A DNA stretch of 64,000 bases from Clusia tigrina (lineage: Eukaryota; Arthropoda; Insecta; Diptera; Clusiidae): assembly GCA_920105625.2 (NCBI GenBank), contig OV050030.1, positions 214,318,325-214,382,324 of the forward strand, read 5' to 3'. The notes beneath the pieces are model-generated. The model was not told where the DNA came from. It ran no database searches and saw only the letters and a list, made by a program, of their open reading frames with translations. The translations under genes and the position numbers were made by a program. Shown here one piece after another: positions 53,037 to 64,000 of the stretch (positions are counted from its first letter, which is position 1; each line of letters begins with the position of its first letter).

Positions 53037-56021
53037 TACTGGAGCGTCATAAAATCTTGAAATTTTGTGACAATAAAGTACTCCAGACTCTTATCAATTC
53101 AAGCTATCGCCCATAGCTATGCTACCCTTGAGTCCCAAATCAAACACTGATAAAACTTCAAATGGCCCTAACTTCTATACGGTGCGTCCTATTCCTATCA
53201 AAGTTTGTAAAAATCAAATGCTTGTAACTTTTTACTGGAGCGTCATAAAATCTGGAAATTTTCAACATTCAAATGCTTGTAACTTCTTGCTGGAGAGTCA
53301 TAAAATCTGGAAATTTTGTGACAATAAAGTTCTCGAGCCTCTTATCTATTTAAGCTATCATAGCTATGCTACTCTTGATTCCCAAATCAAACACTGATAA
53401 AATTTCAAATGGCCCTAACTTCTATACGGTGAGTCCCACACCTATCAAAGTTTTCAACAATCAAATGCTTGAAACTTTTTTCTGGAGCGTCTTAAAATCT
53501 TGAAATTTTGTGACAATAAAGTACTCGAGCCTCTTATAAATTTAAGCTATCGCTCATAGCTATGCTACACTTGAGTCCCAAATCAAACACTGATAAAACA
53601 TCAAATGGCCCTAACTTTTATACGGTGCGTCCTACACCTCTCAAAGTTTGCAACAATCAAATGCTTGTAACTTTTTACTTGAGCGCCATAAAACCTTGAA
53701 ATTTGGTGAAAATAAAGTACTCGAGCCTCTTATAAATTTAAGCTATCGCTCATAGCTCTGCTACACTTGAGTCCTAAATCAAACACTGATAAAACTTTAA
53801 ATGGTCCTTACTTCTATACGGTGCGTCCTACACCTATCAAAGTTTGCAACAAGCAAATGCTTGTAACTTTTTACTGGAGCGTCATAAAACCTTGAAATTT
53901 GGTGACAATAAAGTACTCGAGCCTCTTATCAATTCAAGCTATCGCTCATAGCTATGCTACACTTGAGTCCCAAATCAAACACTGCTAAAACTTCAAATGT
54001 CCCTAACTTCTATACGGTGCATCCTATACCTATCAAAGTTTGCAAAAATCAAATGCTTGTAACTTTTTACTGGAACTTGATAAAATCTTGAAATTTTGTG
54101 ATAATAAAGTACTCGAGCCTCTTATCAATTTAAGCTATCGCTCATAGCTATGCTACCCTTGAGTCCCAAATCAAACACTGATAAAACTTCAAATGGCCCT
54201 AACTTCTATACGGTGCGTCCTATTCCTATCAAAGTTTGTAAAAATCAATTGCTTGTAACTTTTTACTGGAGCGTCATAAAACCTTGAAATTTTGTGACAA
54301 TAAAGTACTCGAGCCTCTTATCAATTTAAGCTATCGCCCATAGCTATGCTACCCTTGAGTCCCAATTCAAACACTGATAAAACTTCAAATGGCCCTAACT
54401 TCTATACGGTGCGATCTACACCTATTAAACTTTGCCACATTCAAATGCTTGTAACTTTTTACTGGAGCGTCATAAAATCTTGAAATTTTGTGACAATTAA
54501 GTACTCGAGCCTCTCGTCAATTTAAGCTATCGCTCATAGCTATGCTACATTTGAGTCCAATTCAAACACTGATAAAAACTAAAATGGCCCTAACTTCTAT
54601 ACGGTGCGTCCTATACCTATCAAAGTTTGCAACAATCAAATGCATGTAACTTTTTACTGGAGCGTCATAAAATCTTGAAATTTTGTGACAATAAAGTTCT
54701 CGAGCCTCTTATCTATTTAAGCTATCATAGCTATGCTACCCTTGAGTCCCAAATCAAACACTGATAAAATTTCAAATGGTCCTAACTTCTATACGGTGAG
54801 TCCCACACCTATCAAAGTTTGCAACACTCAAAGTCTTGTAAGTTTTTACTGGAGCGTCATAAAACCTTGAAATTTTGTGACAATAAAGTACTCGAGCCTC
54901 TTATAAATTTAAGCTATCGCTCATAGCTATGCTACCCTTGAGTCCTAAATCAAACACTGATAAAACTTCAAATGGCCCTTACTTCTATACGGTGCGTCCT
55001 ACACCTATCAAAGTTTGCAACAATCAAATGCTTGTAACTTTTTACTGGAGCGTCATAAAGCCTTGAAATTTGGTGACAATAAAGTACTCGAGCCTCTTAT
55101 CAATTCAAGCTATCGCTCATAGCTATGCTACACTTGAGTCCCAAATCAAACACTGATAAAACTTCAAATGGCCCTACCTTCTATACGGTGCGTCCTATAC
55201 CTATCAAAGTTTGCAACAATCAAATGTTTGTAAGTTTTTACTGGAGCGTCATAAAACCTTGAAATTTGGTGACAATTAAGTACTCGAACCTCTTATCAAT
55301 TCAAGCAATCGCTCATAGCTATGCTACCCTTGAGTCCCAAATCAAACACTGATAAAATTTCGAATGGCCCTAACTTCTATACGGTGCATCCTATACCTAT
55401 CAAAGTTTGCAAAAATCAAATGCTTGTAACTTTTTACTGGAACTTGATAAAATCTTGAAATTTTGTGATAATAAAGTACTCGAGCCTCTTATCAATTTAA
55501 GCTATCGCTCATAGCTATGCTACCCTTGAGTCCCAAATCAAACACTGATAAAACTTCAAATGGCCCTAACTTCTATACGGTGCGATCTACACCTATTAAA
55601 CTTTGCCACATTCAAATGCTTGTAACTTTTTACTGGAGCGTCATAAAATCTTGAAATTTTGTGACAATTAAGTACTCGAGCTTCTCGTCAATTTAAGCTA
55701 TCGCTCATAGCTATGCTACATTTGAGTCCAATTCAAACACTGATAAAAACTAAAATGGCCCTAACTTCTATACGGTGCGTCCTATACCTATCAAAGTTTG
55801 CAACAATCAAATGCATGTAACTTTTTACTGGAGCGTCATAAAATCTTGAAATTTTGTGACAATAAAGTACTCCAGACTCTTATCAATTCAAGCTATCGCC
55901 CATAGCTATGCTACCCTTGAGTCCCAAATCAAACACTGATAAAACTTCAAATGGCCCTAACTTCTATACGGTGCGTCCTATTCCTATCAAAGTTTGTAAA
56001 AATCAAATGCTTGTAACTTTT

Positions 56022-59000
56022 TACTGGAGCGTCATAAAATCTGGAAATTTTCAACATTCAAATGCTTGTAACTTCTTGCTGGAGAGTCATAAAATCTGGA
56101 AATTTTGTGACAATAAAGTTCTCGAGCCTCTTATCTATTTAAGCTATCATAGCTATGCTACTCTTGATTCCCAAATCAAACACTGATAAAATTTCAAATG
56201 GCCCTAACTTCTATACGGTGAGTCCCACACCTATCAAAGTTTTCAACAATCAAATGCTTGAAACTTTTTTCTGGAGCGTCTTAAAATCTTGAAATTTTGT
56301 GACAATAAAGTACTCGAGCCTCTTATAAATTTAAGCTATCGCTCATAGCTATGCTACACTTGAGTCCCAAATCAAACACTGATAAAACATCAAATGGCCC
56401 TAACTTTTATACGGTGCGTCCTACACCTCTCAAAGTTTGCAACAATCAAATGCTTGTAACTTTTTACTTGAGCGCCATAAAACCTTGAAATTTGGTGAAA
56501 ATAAAGTACTCGAGCCTCTTATAAATTTAAGCTATCGCTCATAGCTCTGCTACACTTGAGTCCTAAATCAAACACTGATAAAACTTCAAATGGTCCTTAC
56601 TTCTATACGGTGCGTCCTACACCTATCAAAGTTTGCAACAAGCAAATGCTTGTAACTTTTTACTGGAGCGTCATAAAACCTTGAAATTTGGTGACAATAA
56701 AGTACTCGAGCCTCTTATCAATTCAAGCTATCGCTCATAGCTATGCTACACTTGAGTCCCAAATCAAACACTGCTAAAACTTCAAATGTCCCTAACTTCT
56801 ATACGGTGAGTCCTATACCTATCAAAATTTGCAACAATCAAATGATTGTAAGTTTTTACTGGTGCGTCATAAAACCTTGAAATTTGGTGACAATTAAGTA
56901 GTCGAGCCTCTTATCAATTCAAGCAATCGCTCATAGCTATGCTACCCTTGAGTCCCAAATCAAACACTGATAAAATTTCAAATGGCCCTAACTTCTATTC
57001 GGTGCATCCTATACCTATCAAAGTTTGCAAAAATCAAATGCTTGTAACTTTTTACTGGAACTTGATAAAGTCTTGAAATTTTGTGATAATAAAGTACTCG
57101 AGCCTTTTATCACTTTAAGCTATCGCTCATAGCTATGCTACCCTTGAGTCCCAAACCAAACACTGATAAAACTTCAAATGGCCCTTACTTCTATACGGTG
57201 CGTCCTATTCCTATCAAAGTTTGTAAAAATCAAATGCTTATAACTTTTTACTGCAGCGTCATAAAATCTTGCAATGTTGTGACAATAAAGTACTCGAGCC
57301 TCTTATCAATTTAAGCTATCGCCCATAGCTATGCTACATTTGAGTCCCAATTCAAACACTGATAAAAACTAAAATGGCCCTAACTTCTATACGGTGCGTC
57401 CTATACCTATCAAAGTTTGCAACCATCAAATGCTTGGAACTTTTTACTGGAGCGTCATAAAATCTGGAAATTTTCAACATTCAAATACTTGTAACTTCTT
57501 ACTGGAGAGTCATAAAATCTGGAAATTTTGTGACAATAAAGTTCTCGAGCCTCTTATCTATTTAAGCTATCATAGCTATGCTACTCTTGATTCCCAAATC
57601 AAACACTGATAAAATTTCAAATGGCCCTAACTTCTATACGGTGAGTCCCACACCTATCAAAGTTTTCAACAATCAAATGCTTGAAACTTTTTACTGGAGC
57701 GTCTTAAAATCTTGAAATTTTGTGACAATAAAGTACTCGAGCCTCTTATAGATTTAAGCTATCGCTCATAGCTATGCTACACTTGAGTCCCAAATCAAAC
57801 ACTGATAAAACATCAAATGGCCCTAACTTCTATACGGTGCATCCTACACCTCTCAAAGTTTGCAACAATCAAATGCTTGTAACTTTTTACTTGAGCACCT
57901 TAAAACCTTGAAATTTGGTGAAAATAAAGTACTCGAGCCTCTTATAAATTTAAGCTATCGCTCATAGCTCTGCTACACTTGAGTCCTAAATCAAACACTG
58001 ATAAAACTTCAAATGGCCCTTACTTCTATACAGTGCGTCCTACACCTATCAAAGTTTGCAACAAGCAAATGCTTGTAACTTTTTACTGGAGCGTCATAAA
58101 ACCTTGAAATTTGGTGACAATAAAGTACTCGAGCCTCTTATCAATTCAAGCTATCGCTCATAGCTATGCTACACTTGAGTCCCAAATCAAACACTGATAA
58201 AACTTCAAATGTCCCTAACTTCTATACGGTGAGTCCTATACCTATCAAAATTTGCAACAATCAAATGATTGTAAGTTTTTACTGGTGCGTCATAAAACCT
58301 TGAAATTTGGTGACAATTAAGTACTCGAGCCTCTTAGCAATTCAAGCAATCGCTCATAGCTATGCTACCCTTGAGTCCCAAATCAAACACTGATAAAATT
58401 TCAAATGGCCCTAACTTCTATTCGGTGCATCCTATACCTATCAAAGTTTGCAAAAATCAAATGCTTGTAACTTTTTACTGGAACTTGATAAAGTCTTGAA
58501 ATTTTGTGATAATAAAGTACTCGAGCCTTTTATCAATTTAAGCTATCGCTCATAGCTATGCTACCCTTGAGTCCCAAACCAAACACTGATAAAACTTCAA
58601 ATGGCCCTTACTTCTATACGGTGCGTCCTATTCCTATCAAAGTTTGTAAAAATCAAATGCTTATAACTTTTTACTGGAGCGTCATAAAACCTTGCAATGT
58701 TGTGACAATAAAGTACTCGAGCCTCTTATCAATTTAAGCTATCGCCCATAGCTATGCTACATTTGAGTCCCAATTCAAACACTGATAAAAACTAAAATGG
58801 CCCTAACTTCTATACGGTGCGTCCTATACCTATCAAAGTTTGCAACCATCAAATGCTTGGAACTTTTTACTGGAGCGTCATAAAATCTGGAAATTTTCAA
58901 CATTCAAATACTTGTAACTTCTTACTGGAGAGTCATAAAATCTGGAAATTTTGTGACAATAAAGTTCTCGAGCCTCTTATCTATTTAAGCTATCATAGCT

Positions 59001-60290
59001 ATGCTACTCTTGATTCCCAAATCAAACACTGATAAAATTTCAAATGGCCCTAACTTCTATACGGTGAGTCCCACACCTATCAAAGTTTTCAACAATCAAA
59101 TGCTTGAAACTTTTTACTGGAGCGTCTTAAAATCTTGAAATTTTGTGACAATAAAGTACTCGAGCCTCTTATAGATTTAAGCTATCGCTCATAGCTATGC
59201 TACACTTGAGTCCCAAATCAAACACTGATAAAACATCAAATGGCCCTAACTTCTATACGGTGCGTCCTACACCTCTCAAAGTTTGCAACAATCAAATGCT
59301 TGTAACTTTTTACTTGAGCGCCATAAAACCTTGAAATTTGGTGAAAATAAAGTACTCGAGCCTCTTATAAATTTAAGCTATCGCTCATAGCTCTGCTACA
59401 CTTGAGTCCTAAATCAAACACTGATAAAACTTCAAATGGCCCTAACTTCTATACGGTGAGTCCTATACCTATCAAAATTTGCAACAATCAAATGATTGTA
59501 AGTTTTTACTGGTGCGTCGTAAAACCTTGAAATTTGGTGACAATTAAGTACTCGAGCCTCTTATCAATTCAAGCAATCGCTCATAGCTATGCTACCCTTG
59601 AGTCCCAAATCAAACACTGATAAAATTTCAAATGGCCCTAACTTCTATTCGGTGCATCTTATACCTATCAAAGTTTGCAAAAATCAAATGCTTGTAACTT
59701 TTTACTGGAACTTGATAAAGTCTTGAAATTTTGTGATAATAAAGTACTCGAGCCTCTTATCAATTTAAGCTATCGCTAATAGCTATGCTACCCTTGAGTC
59801 CCAACCCAAACACTGATAAAACTTCAAATGGCCCTTACTTCTATACGGTGCGTCCTATTCCTATCAAAGTTTGTAAAAGTCAAATCCTTATAACTTTTTA
59901 CTGGAGCGTCATAAAACCTTGCAATTTTGTGACAATAAAGTACTCGAGCCTCTTATCAATTTAAGCTATCGCCCATAGCTATGCTACCCTTGAGTCCCAA
60001 TTCAAACACTGATAAAGCTTCAATTGGCCCTAACTTCTATACGGTGAGATCTACACCTATTAAACTTTGCCACATTCAAATGCTTGTAACTTTTTACTGG
60101 AGCGTCATAAAATCTTGAAATTTTGTGATAATAAAGTACTCGAGCCTCTTATCAATTTAAGCTATCGCTAATAGCTATGCTACCCTTGAGTCCCAACCCA
60201 AACACTGATGAAACTTCAAATGGCCCTTACTTCTATACGGTGCGTCCTATTCCTATCAAAGTTTGTAAAAGTCAAATCCTTATAACTTTT
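56022..60290. repeat. Three consecutive copies of a 1423-bp heptamer
   Basis: L1 monomers start at 56022, 57445 and 58868, exactly 1423 bp apart (247 + 6 x 196). Order within the second unit by TACTGG-equivalent start: L1 57445, GGAGCGTCTTAAAATC type 57692, TACTTGAGCRCC type 57888, GGAGCG type 58084, GGTGCGTCATAAAACC type 58280, GGAACTTGATAAAGTC type 58476, and CTTATAACTTTTTACTGG type 58672. Private variants include ATAGCTCTGCTACAC and CAACAAGCAAATGC. Copies two and three share CAACCATCAAATGCTTGG, which copy one lacks, so they duplicated last. Confidence 0.92.
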
Positions 60291-63200
60291 TACTGGAGCG
60301 TCATAAAACCTTGCAATTTTGTGACAATAAAGTACTCGAGCCTCTTATCAATTTAAGCTATCGCCCATAGCTATGCTACCCTTGAGTCCCAATTCAAACA
60401 CTGATAAAGCTTCAATTGGCCCTAACGTCTATACGGTGAGATCTACACCTATTAAACTTTGCCACATTCAAATGCTTGTAACTTTTTACTGGAGCGTCAT
60501 AAAATCTTGAAATTTTGTGACAATTAAGTACTCGAGCCTCTCGTCAATTTAAGCTATCGCTCATAGCTATGCTACATTTGAGTCCCAATTCAAACACTGA
60601 TAAAAACTAAAATGGCCCTAACTTCTATACGGTGCGTCCTATACCTATCAAAGTTTGCAACCATCAAATGCTTGGAACTTTTTACTGGAGCGTCATAAAA
60701 TCTGGAAATTTTCAACATTCAAATACTTGTAACTTCTTACTGGAGAGTCATAAAATCTGGAAATTTTGTGACAGTAAAGTTCTCGAGCCTCTTATCTATT
60801 TAAGCTATCATAGCTATGCTACTCTTGATTCCCAAATCAAACACTGATAAAATTTCAAATGGCCCTAACTTCTATACGGTGCGTCCCACACCTATCAAAG
60901 TTTTCATCAATCAAATGCTTGAAACTTTTTACTGGAGCGTCTTAAAATCTTGAAATTTTGTGACAATAAAGTACTCGAGCCTCTTATAAAGTTAAGCTAT
61001 CGCTCATACCTATGCTACACTTGAGTCCCAAATCAAACACTGATAAAACATCAAATGGCCCTAACTTATATACGGTGCGTCCTACACCTATCAAAGTTTG
61101 CAACAATCAAATGCTTGTAACTTTTTACTTGAGCGCCATAAAACCTTGAAATTTGGTGAAAATAAAGTATTCGAGCCTCTTATAAATTTAAGCTATCGCT
61201 CATAGCTATGCTACCCTTGAGTCCTAAATCAAACACTGATAAAACTTCAAATGGCCCTTACTTCTATACGGTGCGTCCTACACCTATTAAAGTTTGCAAC
61301 AATCAAATGCTTGTAACTTTTTACTGGAGCGTCATAAAACCTTGAAATTTGGTGACAATAAAGTACTCGAGCCTCTTATCAATTCAAGCAATCGCTCATA
61401 GCTATGCTACCCTTGAGTCCCAAATCAAACACTGATAAAATTTCAAATGGCCCTAACTTCTATACGGTGCATCCTATACCTATCAAAGTTTGCAAAAATC
61501 AAATGCTTGTAACTTTTTACTGGAACTTGATAAAATCTTGAAATTTTGTGATAATAAAGTACTTGAGCCTCTTATCAATTTAAGCTATCGCTCATAGCTA
61601 TGCTACCCTTGAGTCCCAAATCAAACACTGATAAAACTTCAAATGGCCCTAACTTCTATACGGTGCATCCTATTCCTATCAAAGTTTGCAACAGTCAAAT
61701 GCTTGTAAGTTTTTACTGGCGCGTCATAAAACCTTGAAATTTGGTGACAATTAAGAACTCGAGCCTCTTATCAATTCAAGCAATCGCTCATAGCTATGCT
61801 ACCCTTGAGTCCCAAATCAAACACTGATAAAATTTCAAATGGCCCTAACTTCTATACGGTGCATCCTATACCTATCAAAGTTTGCAAAAATCAAATGCTT
61901 GTAACTTTTTACTGGAACTTGATAAAATCTTCAAATTTTGTGATAATAAAGTACTTGAGCCTCTTATCAATTTAAGCTATCGCTCATAGCTATGCTACCC
62001 TTGAGTCCCAAATCAAACACTGATAAAACTTCAAATGGCCCTAACTTCTATACGGTGCGTCCTACACCTATTAAACTTTGCCACATTCAAATGCTTGTAA
62101 CTTTTTACTGGAGCGTCATAAAATCTTGAAATTTTGTGACAATAAAGAACTGGAGCCTCTCGTCAATTTAAGCTATCGCTCATTGCTATGCTATATTTGA
62201 GTCCTAATTCAAACGCTGATAAAAATTCAAATGGCCCTAACTTCTATACGGTGTGTCCTATACCTATCAAAGTTTGCAACAATCAAAAGCTTGTAACTTT
62301 TTACTGGAGCGTCATAAAATCTAGAAATTTTCAACATTCAAATGCTTGTAACTTCTTACTGGAGAGTCATAAAATCTGGAAATTTTGTGACAAAGTTCTC
62401 GAGCCTCTTGTAAATTTAAGCTGTCGCTCATAGCTATGCTACCCTTGAGTCCCAAACCAAACACTGATAAAACTTCAAATGGCCCTTACTTCTATACGGT
62501 GCGTCCTATTCCTATCAAAGTTTGTAAAAATCAAATGCTTATAACTTTTTACTGGAGCGTCATAAAACCTTGCAATGTTGTGACAATAAAGTACTCGAGC
62601 CTCTTATCAATTTAAGCTATCGCCCATAGCTATGCTACATTTGAGTCCCAATTCAAACACTGATAAAAACTAAAATGGCCCTAACTTCTATACGGTGCGT
62701 CCTATACCTATCAAAGTTTGCAACCATCAAATGCTTGGAACTTTTTACTGGAGCGTCATAAAATCTGGAAATTTTCAACATTCAAATACTTGTAACTTCT
62801 TACTGGAGAGTCATAAAATCTGGAAATTTTGTGACAATAAAGTTCTCGAGCCTCTTATCTATTTAAGCTATCATAGCTATGCTACTCTTGATTCCCAAAT
62901 CAAACACTGATAAAATTTCAAATGGCCCTAACTTCTATACGGTGAGTCCCACACCTATCAAAGTTTTCAACAATCAAATGCTTGAAACTTTTTACTGGAG
63001 CGTCTTAAAATCTTGAAATTTTGTGACAATAAAGTACTCGAGCCTCTTATAGATTTAAGCTATCGCTCATAGCTATGCTACACTTGAGTCCCAAATCAAA
63101 CACTGATAAAACATCAAATGGCCCTAACTTCTATACGGTGCGTCCTACACCTCTCAAAGTTTGCAACAATCAAATGCTTGTAACTTTTTACTTGAGCGCC

Positions 63201-64000
63201 ATAAAACCTTGAAATTTGGTGAAAATAAAGTACTCGAGCCTCTTATAAATTTAAGCTATCGCTCATAGCTCTGCTACACTTGAGTCCTAAATCAAACACT
63301 GATAAAACTTCAAATGGCCCTAACTTCTATACGGTGAGTCCTATACCTATCAAAATTTGCAACAATCAAATGATTGTAAGTTTTTACTGGTGCGTCGTAA
63401 AACCTTGAAATGTGGTGACAATTAAGTACTCGAGCCTCTTATCAATTCAAGCAATCGCTCATAGCTATGCTACCCTTGAGTCCCAAATCAAACACTGATA
63501 AAATTTCAAATGGCCCTAACTTCTATTCGGTGCATCTTATACCTATCAAAGTTTGCAAAAATCAAATGCTTGTAACTTTTTACTGGAACTTGATAAAGTC
63601 TTGAAATTTTGTGATAATAAAGTACTCGAGCCTCTTATCAATTTAAGCTATCGCTAATAGCTATGCTACCCTTGAGTCCCAACCCAAACACTGATAAAAC
63701 TTCAAATGGCCCTTACTTCTATACGGTGCGTCCTATTCCTATCAAAGTTTGTAAAAGTCAAATCCTTATAACTTTTTACTGGAGCGTCATAAAACCTTGC
63801 AATTTTGTGACAATAAAGTACTCGAGCCTCTTATCAATTTAAGCTATCGCCCATAGCTATGCTACCCTTGAGTCCCAATTCAAACACTGATAAAGCTTCA
63901 ATTGGCCCTAACTTCTATACGGTGAGATCTACACCTATTAAACTTTGCCACATTCAAATGCTTGTAACTTTTTACTGGAGCGTCATAAAATCTTGAAATT
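58561..64000. repeat. Segmental copies 3878 bp apart, running off the window end
   Basis: 58561-60122 matches 62439-64000 at a constant offset of 3878, including L1 (58868/62746), the ATAGCTCTGCTACAC monomer, GTGAGTCCTATACC, the rare GGTGCATCTTATACC and CCCAACCCAAAC. The match is still running at base 64000, so the duplicated block extends beyond the window. Between them lie L1 at 60683 and the 248-bp L2-like monomer at 62302. 60683 to 62746 is 2063 = 247 + 248 + 8 x 196. Confidence 0.88.
59722..60505. repeat. Dimer duplication, 392-bp shift
   Basis: 59722-60113 and 60114-60505 are near-identical two-monomer blocks, both with CGCTAATAGC, CCCAACCCAAACACTG, AAAAGTCAAATCCTTATAAC and CTTCAATTGGCCC. 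They differ at a few bases (ACTGATAAAAC against ACTGATGAAAC; TAACTTC against TAACGTC). This insertion of 392 bp turns the 1423-bp heptamer into the 1815-bp spacing seen between the L1 monomers at 58868 and 60683. Confidence 0.92.

Larger units (their letters stand above)
1..64000. repeat. Satellite DNA array, ~196-bp monomer, head to tail, fills the window
   Basis: Every line of the window is readable as the same unit. TACTGG (or a one-base variant) recurs 196 bp apart at 1, 197, 393, 589 and 785 and continues to the end, always in the same orientation. I estimate 315-320 units. No unrelated insert, inverted segment, gap or single-copy flank is visible, so both array ends lie outside the window. 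Monomers differ at scattered positions, and long blocks are nearly identical only at multi-monomer distances, which is higher-order repeat organisation. Such arrays in eukaryotes typically make up centromeric or pericentromeric heterochromatin, and a unit near one nucleosome plus linker fits that. The location is an inference, because the sequence alone does not show centromere activity. A subtelomeric or interstitial heterochromatic block is the main alternative. Confidence 0.97.

Noticed and set aside
1..64000. CRISPR array (regularly spaced repeats)
   Set aside because: The units are contiguous ~196-bp repeats with no unique spacers and no cas genes. The spacing is that of satellite DNA.
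1..64000. CENP-B box-like motif in the monomer
   Set aside because: I looked for the TTCG....A..CGGG pattern on both strands. The CG-containing blocks do not fit it, and the few TTTCGAATGG variants lack the distal CGGG.
1..64000. Bacterial or phage origin
   Set aside because: There are no coding regions at all in 64 kb, and HOR-structured ~196-bp tandem repeats of this length are a eukaryotic pattern.

Overview
The whole 64-kb window is one uninterrupted satellite-DNA array. The repeat unit is about 196 bp, about 37% G+C by hand count of one monomer, and is repeated roughly 315-320 times head to tail in a single orientation. I found no supportable gene, RNA gene, transposon, CRISPR array, N-gap, inversion or stretch of single-copy DNA. 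Long satellite arrays with layered higher-order repeats (HORs) are a hallmark of eukaryotic centromeric or other constitutive heterochromatin. I lean towards a plant because the monomer style (a 'tcaaatgg..taactt' block followed by a 'gcgtcc' block) resembles eudicot/legume centromeric satellites as I remember them. This is unverified, and a species cannot be named from the sequence.

Monomer architecture. With TACTGG as an arbitrary start, the first monomers begin at 1, 197, 393, 589 and 785, exactly 196 bp apart. Each typical monomer has one CTCGAG, a small dyad (AGCTAT-CGCTC-ATAGCT) and about five CpGs. It also contains two diverged direct copies of a ~56-bp element (about 64% identical without gaps). 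Recurrent length classes are: 196 bp (standard); 195 bp (1-bp deletions); 192 bp (4-bp deletion in the dyad loop); 247 and 251 bp (a 55-bp extra copy of the second 56-bp element, without and with its own dyad deletion respectively); and rare 139, 178, 179, 260 and 324 bp junction forms. Summing these classes reproduces every long-range spacing I measured (1030, 1423, 1810, 1815, 2399, 2787, 3038, 3681 bp and others).

Layout. 1-12 kb: loosely ordered mosaic with short duplications (1815-bp and 588-bp shifts) and mostly 247-bp long monomers until about 8 kb. 12-33.5 kb: a long HOR family rich in 251-bp long monomers, marked by a GTTTCAATAAAG/CCTGTTATA variant that recurs with growing spacing, and by a divergent monomer seen five times between 12 and 23 kb. 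34.7-40.3 kb: a pentamer duplicated in tandem and then copied again 2586 bp away. 41-42 kb and 50.7-53.1 kb: related patches of junction monomers, including 64-bp mini-tandems and a 178-bp fusion. 42.1-47.6 kb: a 9-mer (1810 bp) in tandem plus a third, altered copy. 53-56 kb: further copies of the same family. 56.0-64.0 kb: a 7-mer (1423 bp) repeated three times, then two expanded versions running off the window end.

The short open frames of 61-123 codons are by-products of the repeat: the 55-bp insertion shifts the frame and a T-to-G change removes a stop. They should not be annotated as genes.
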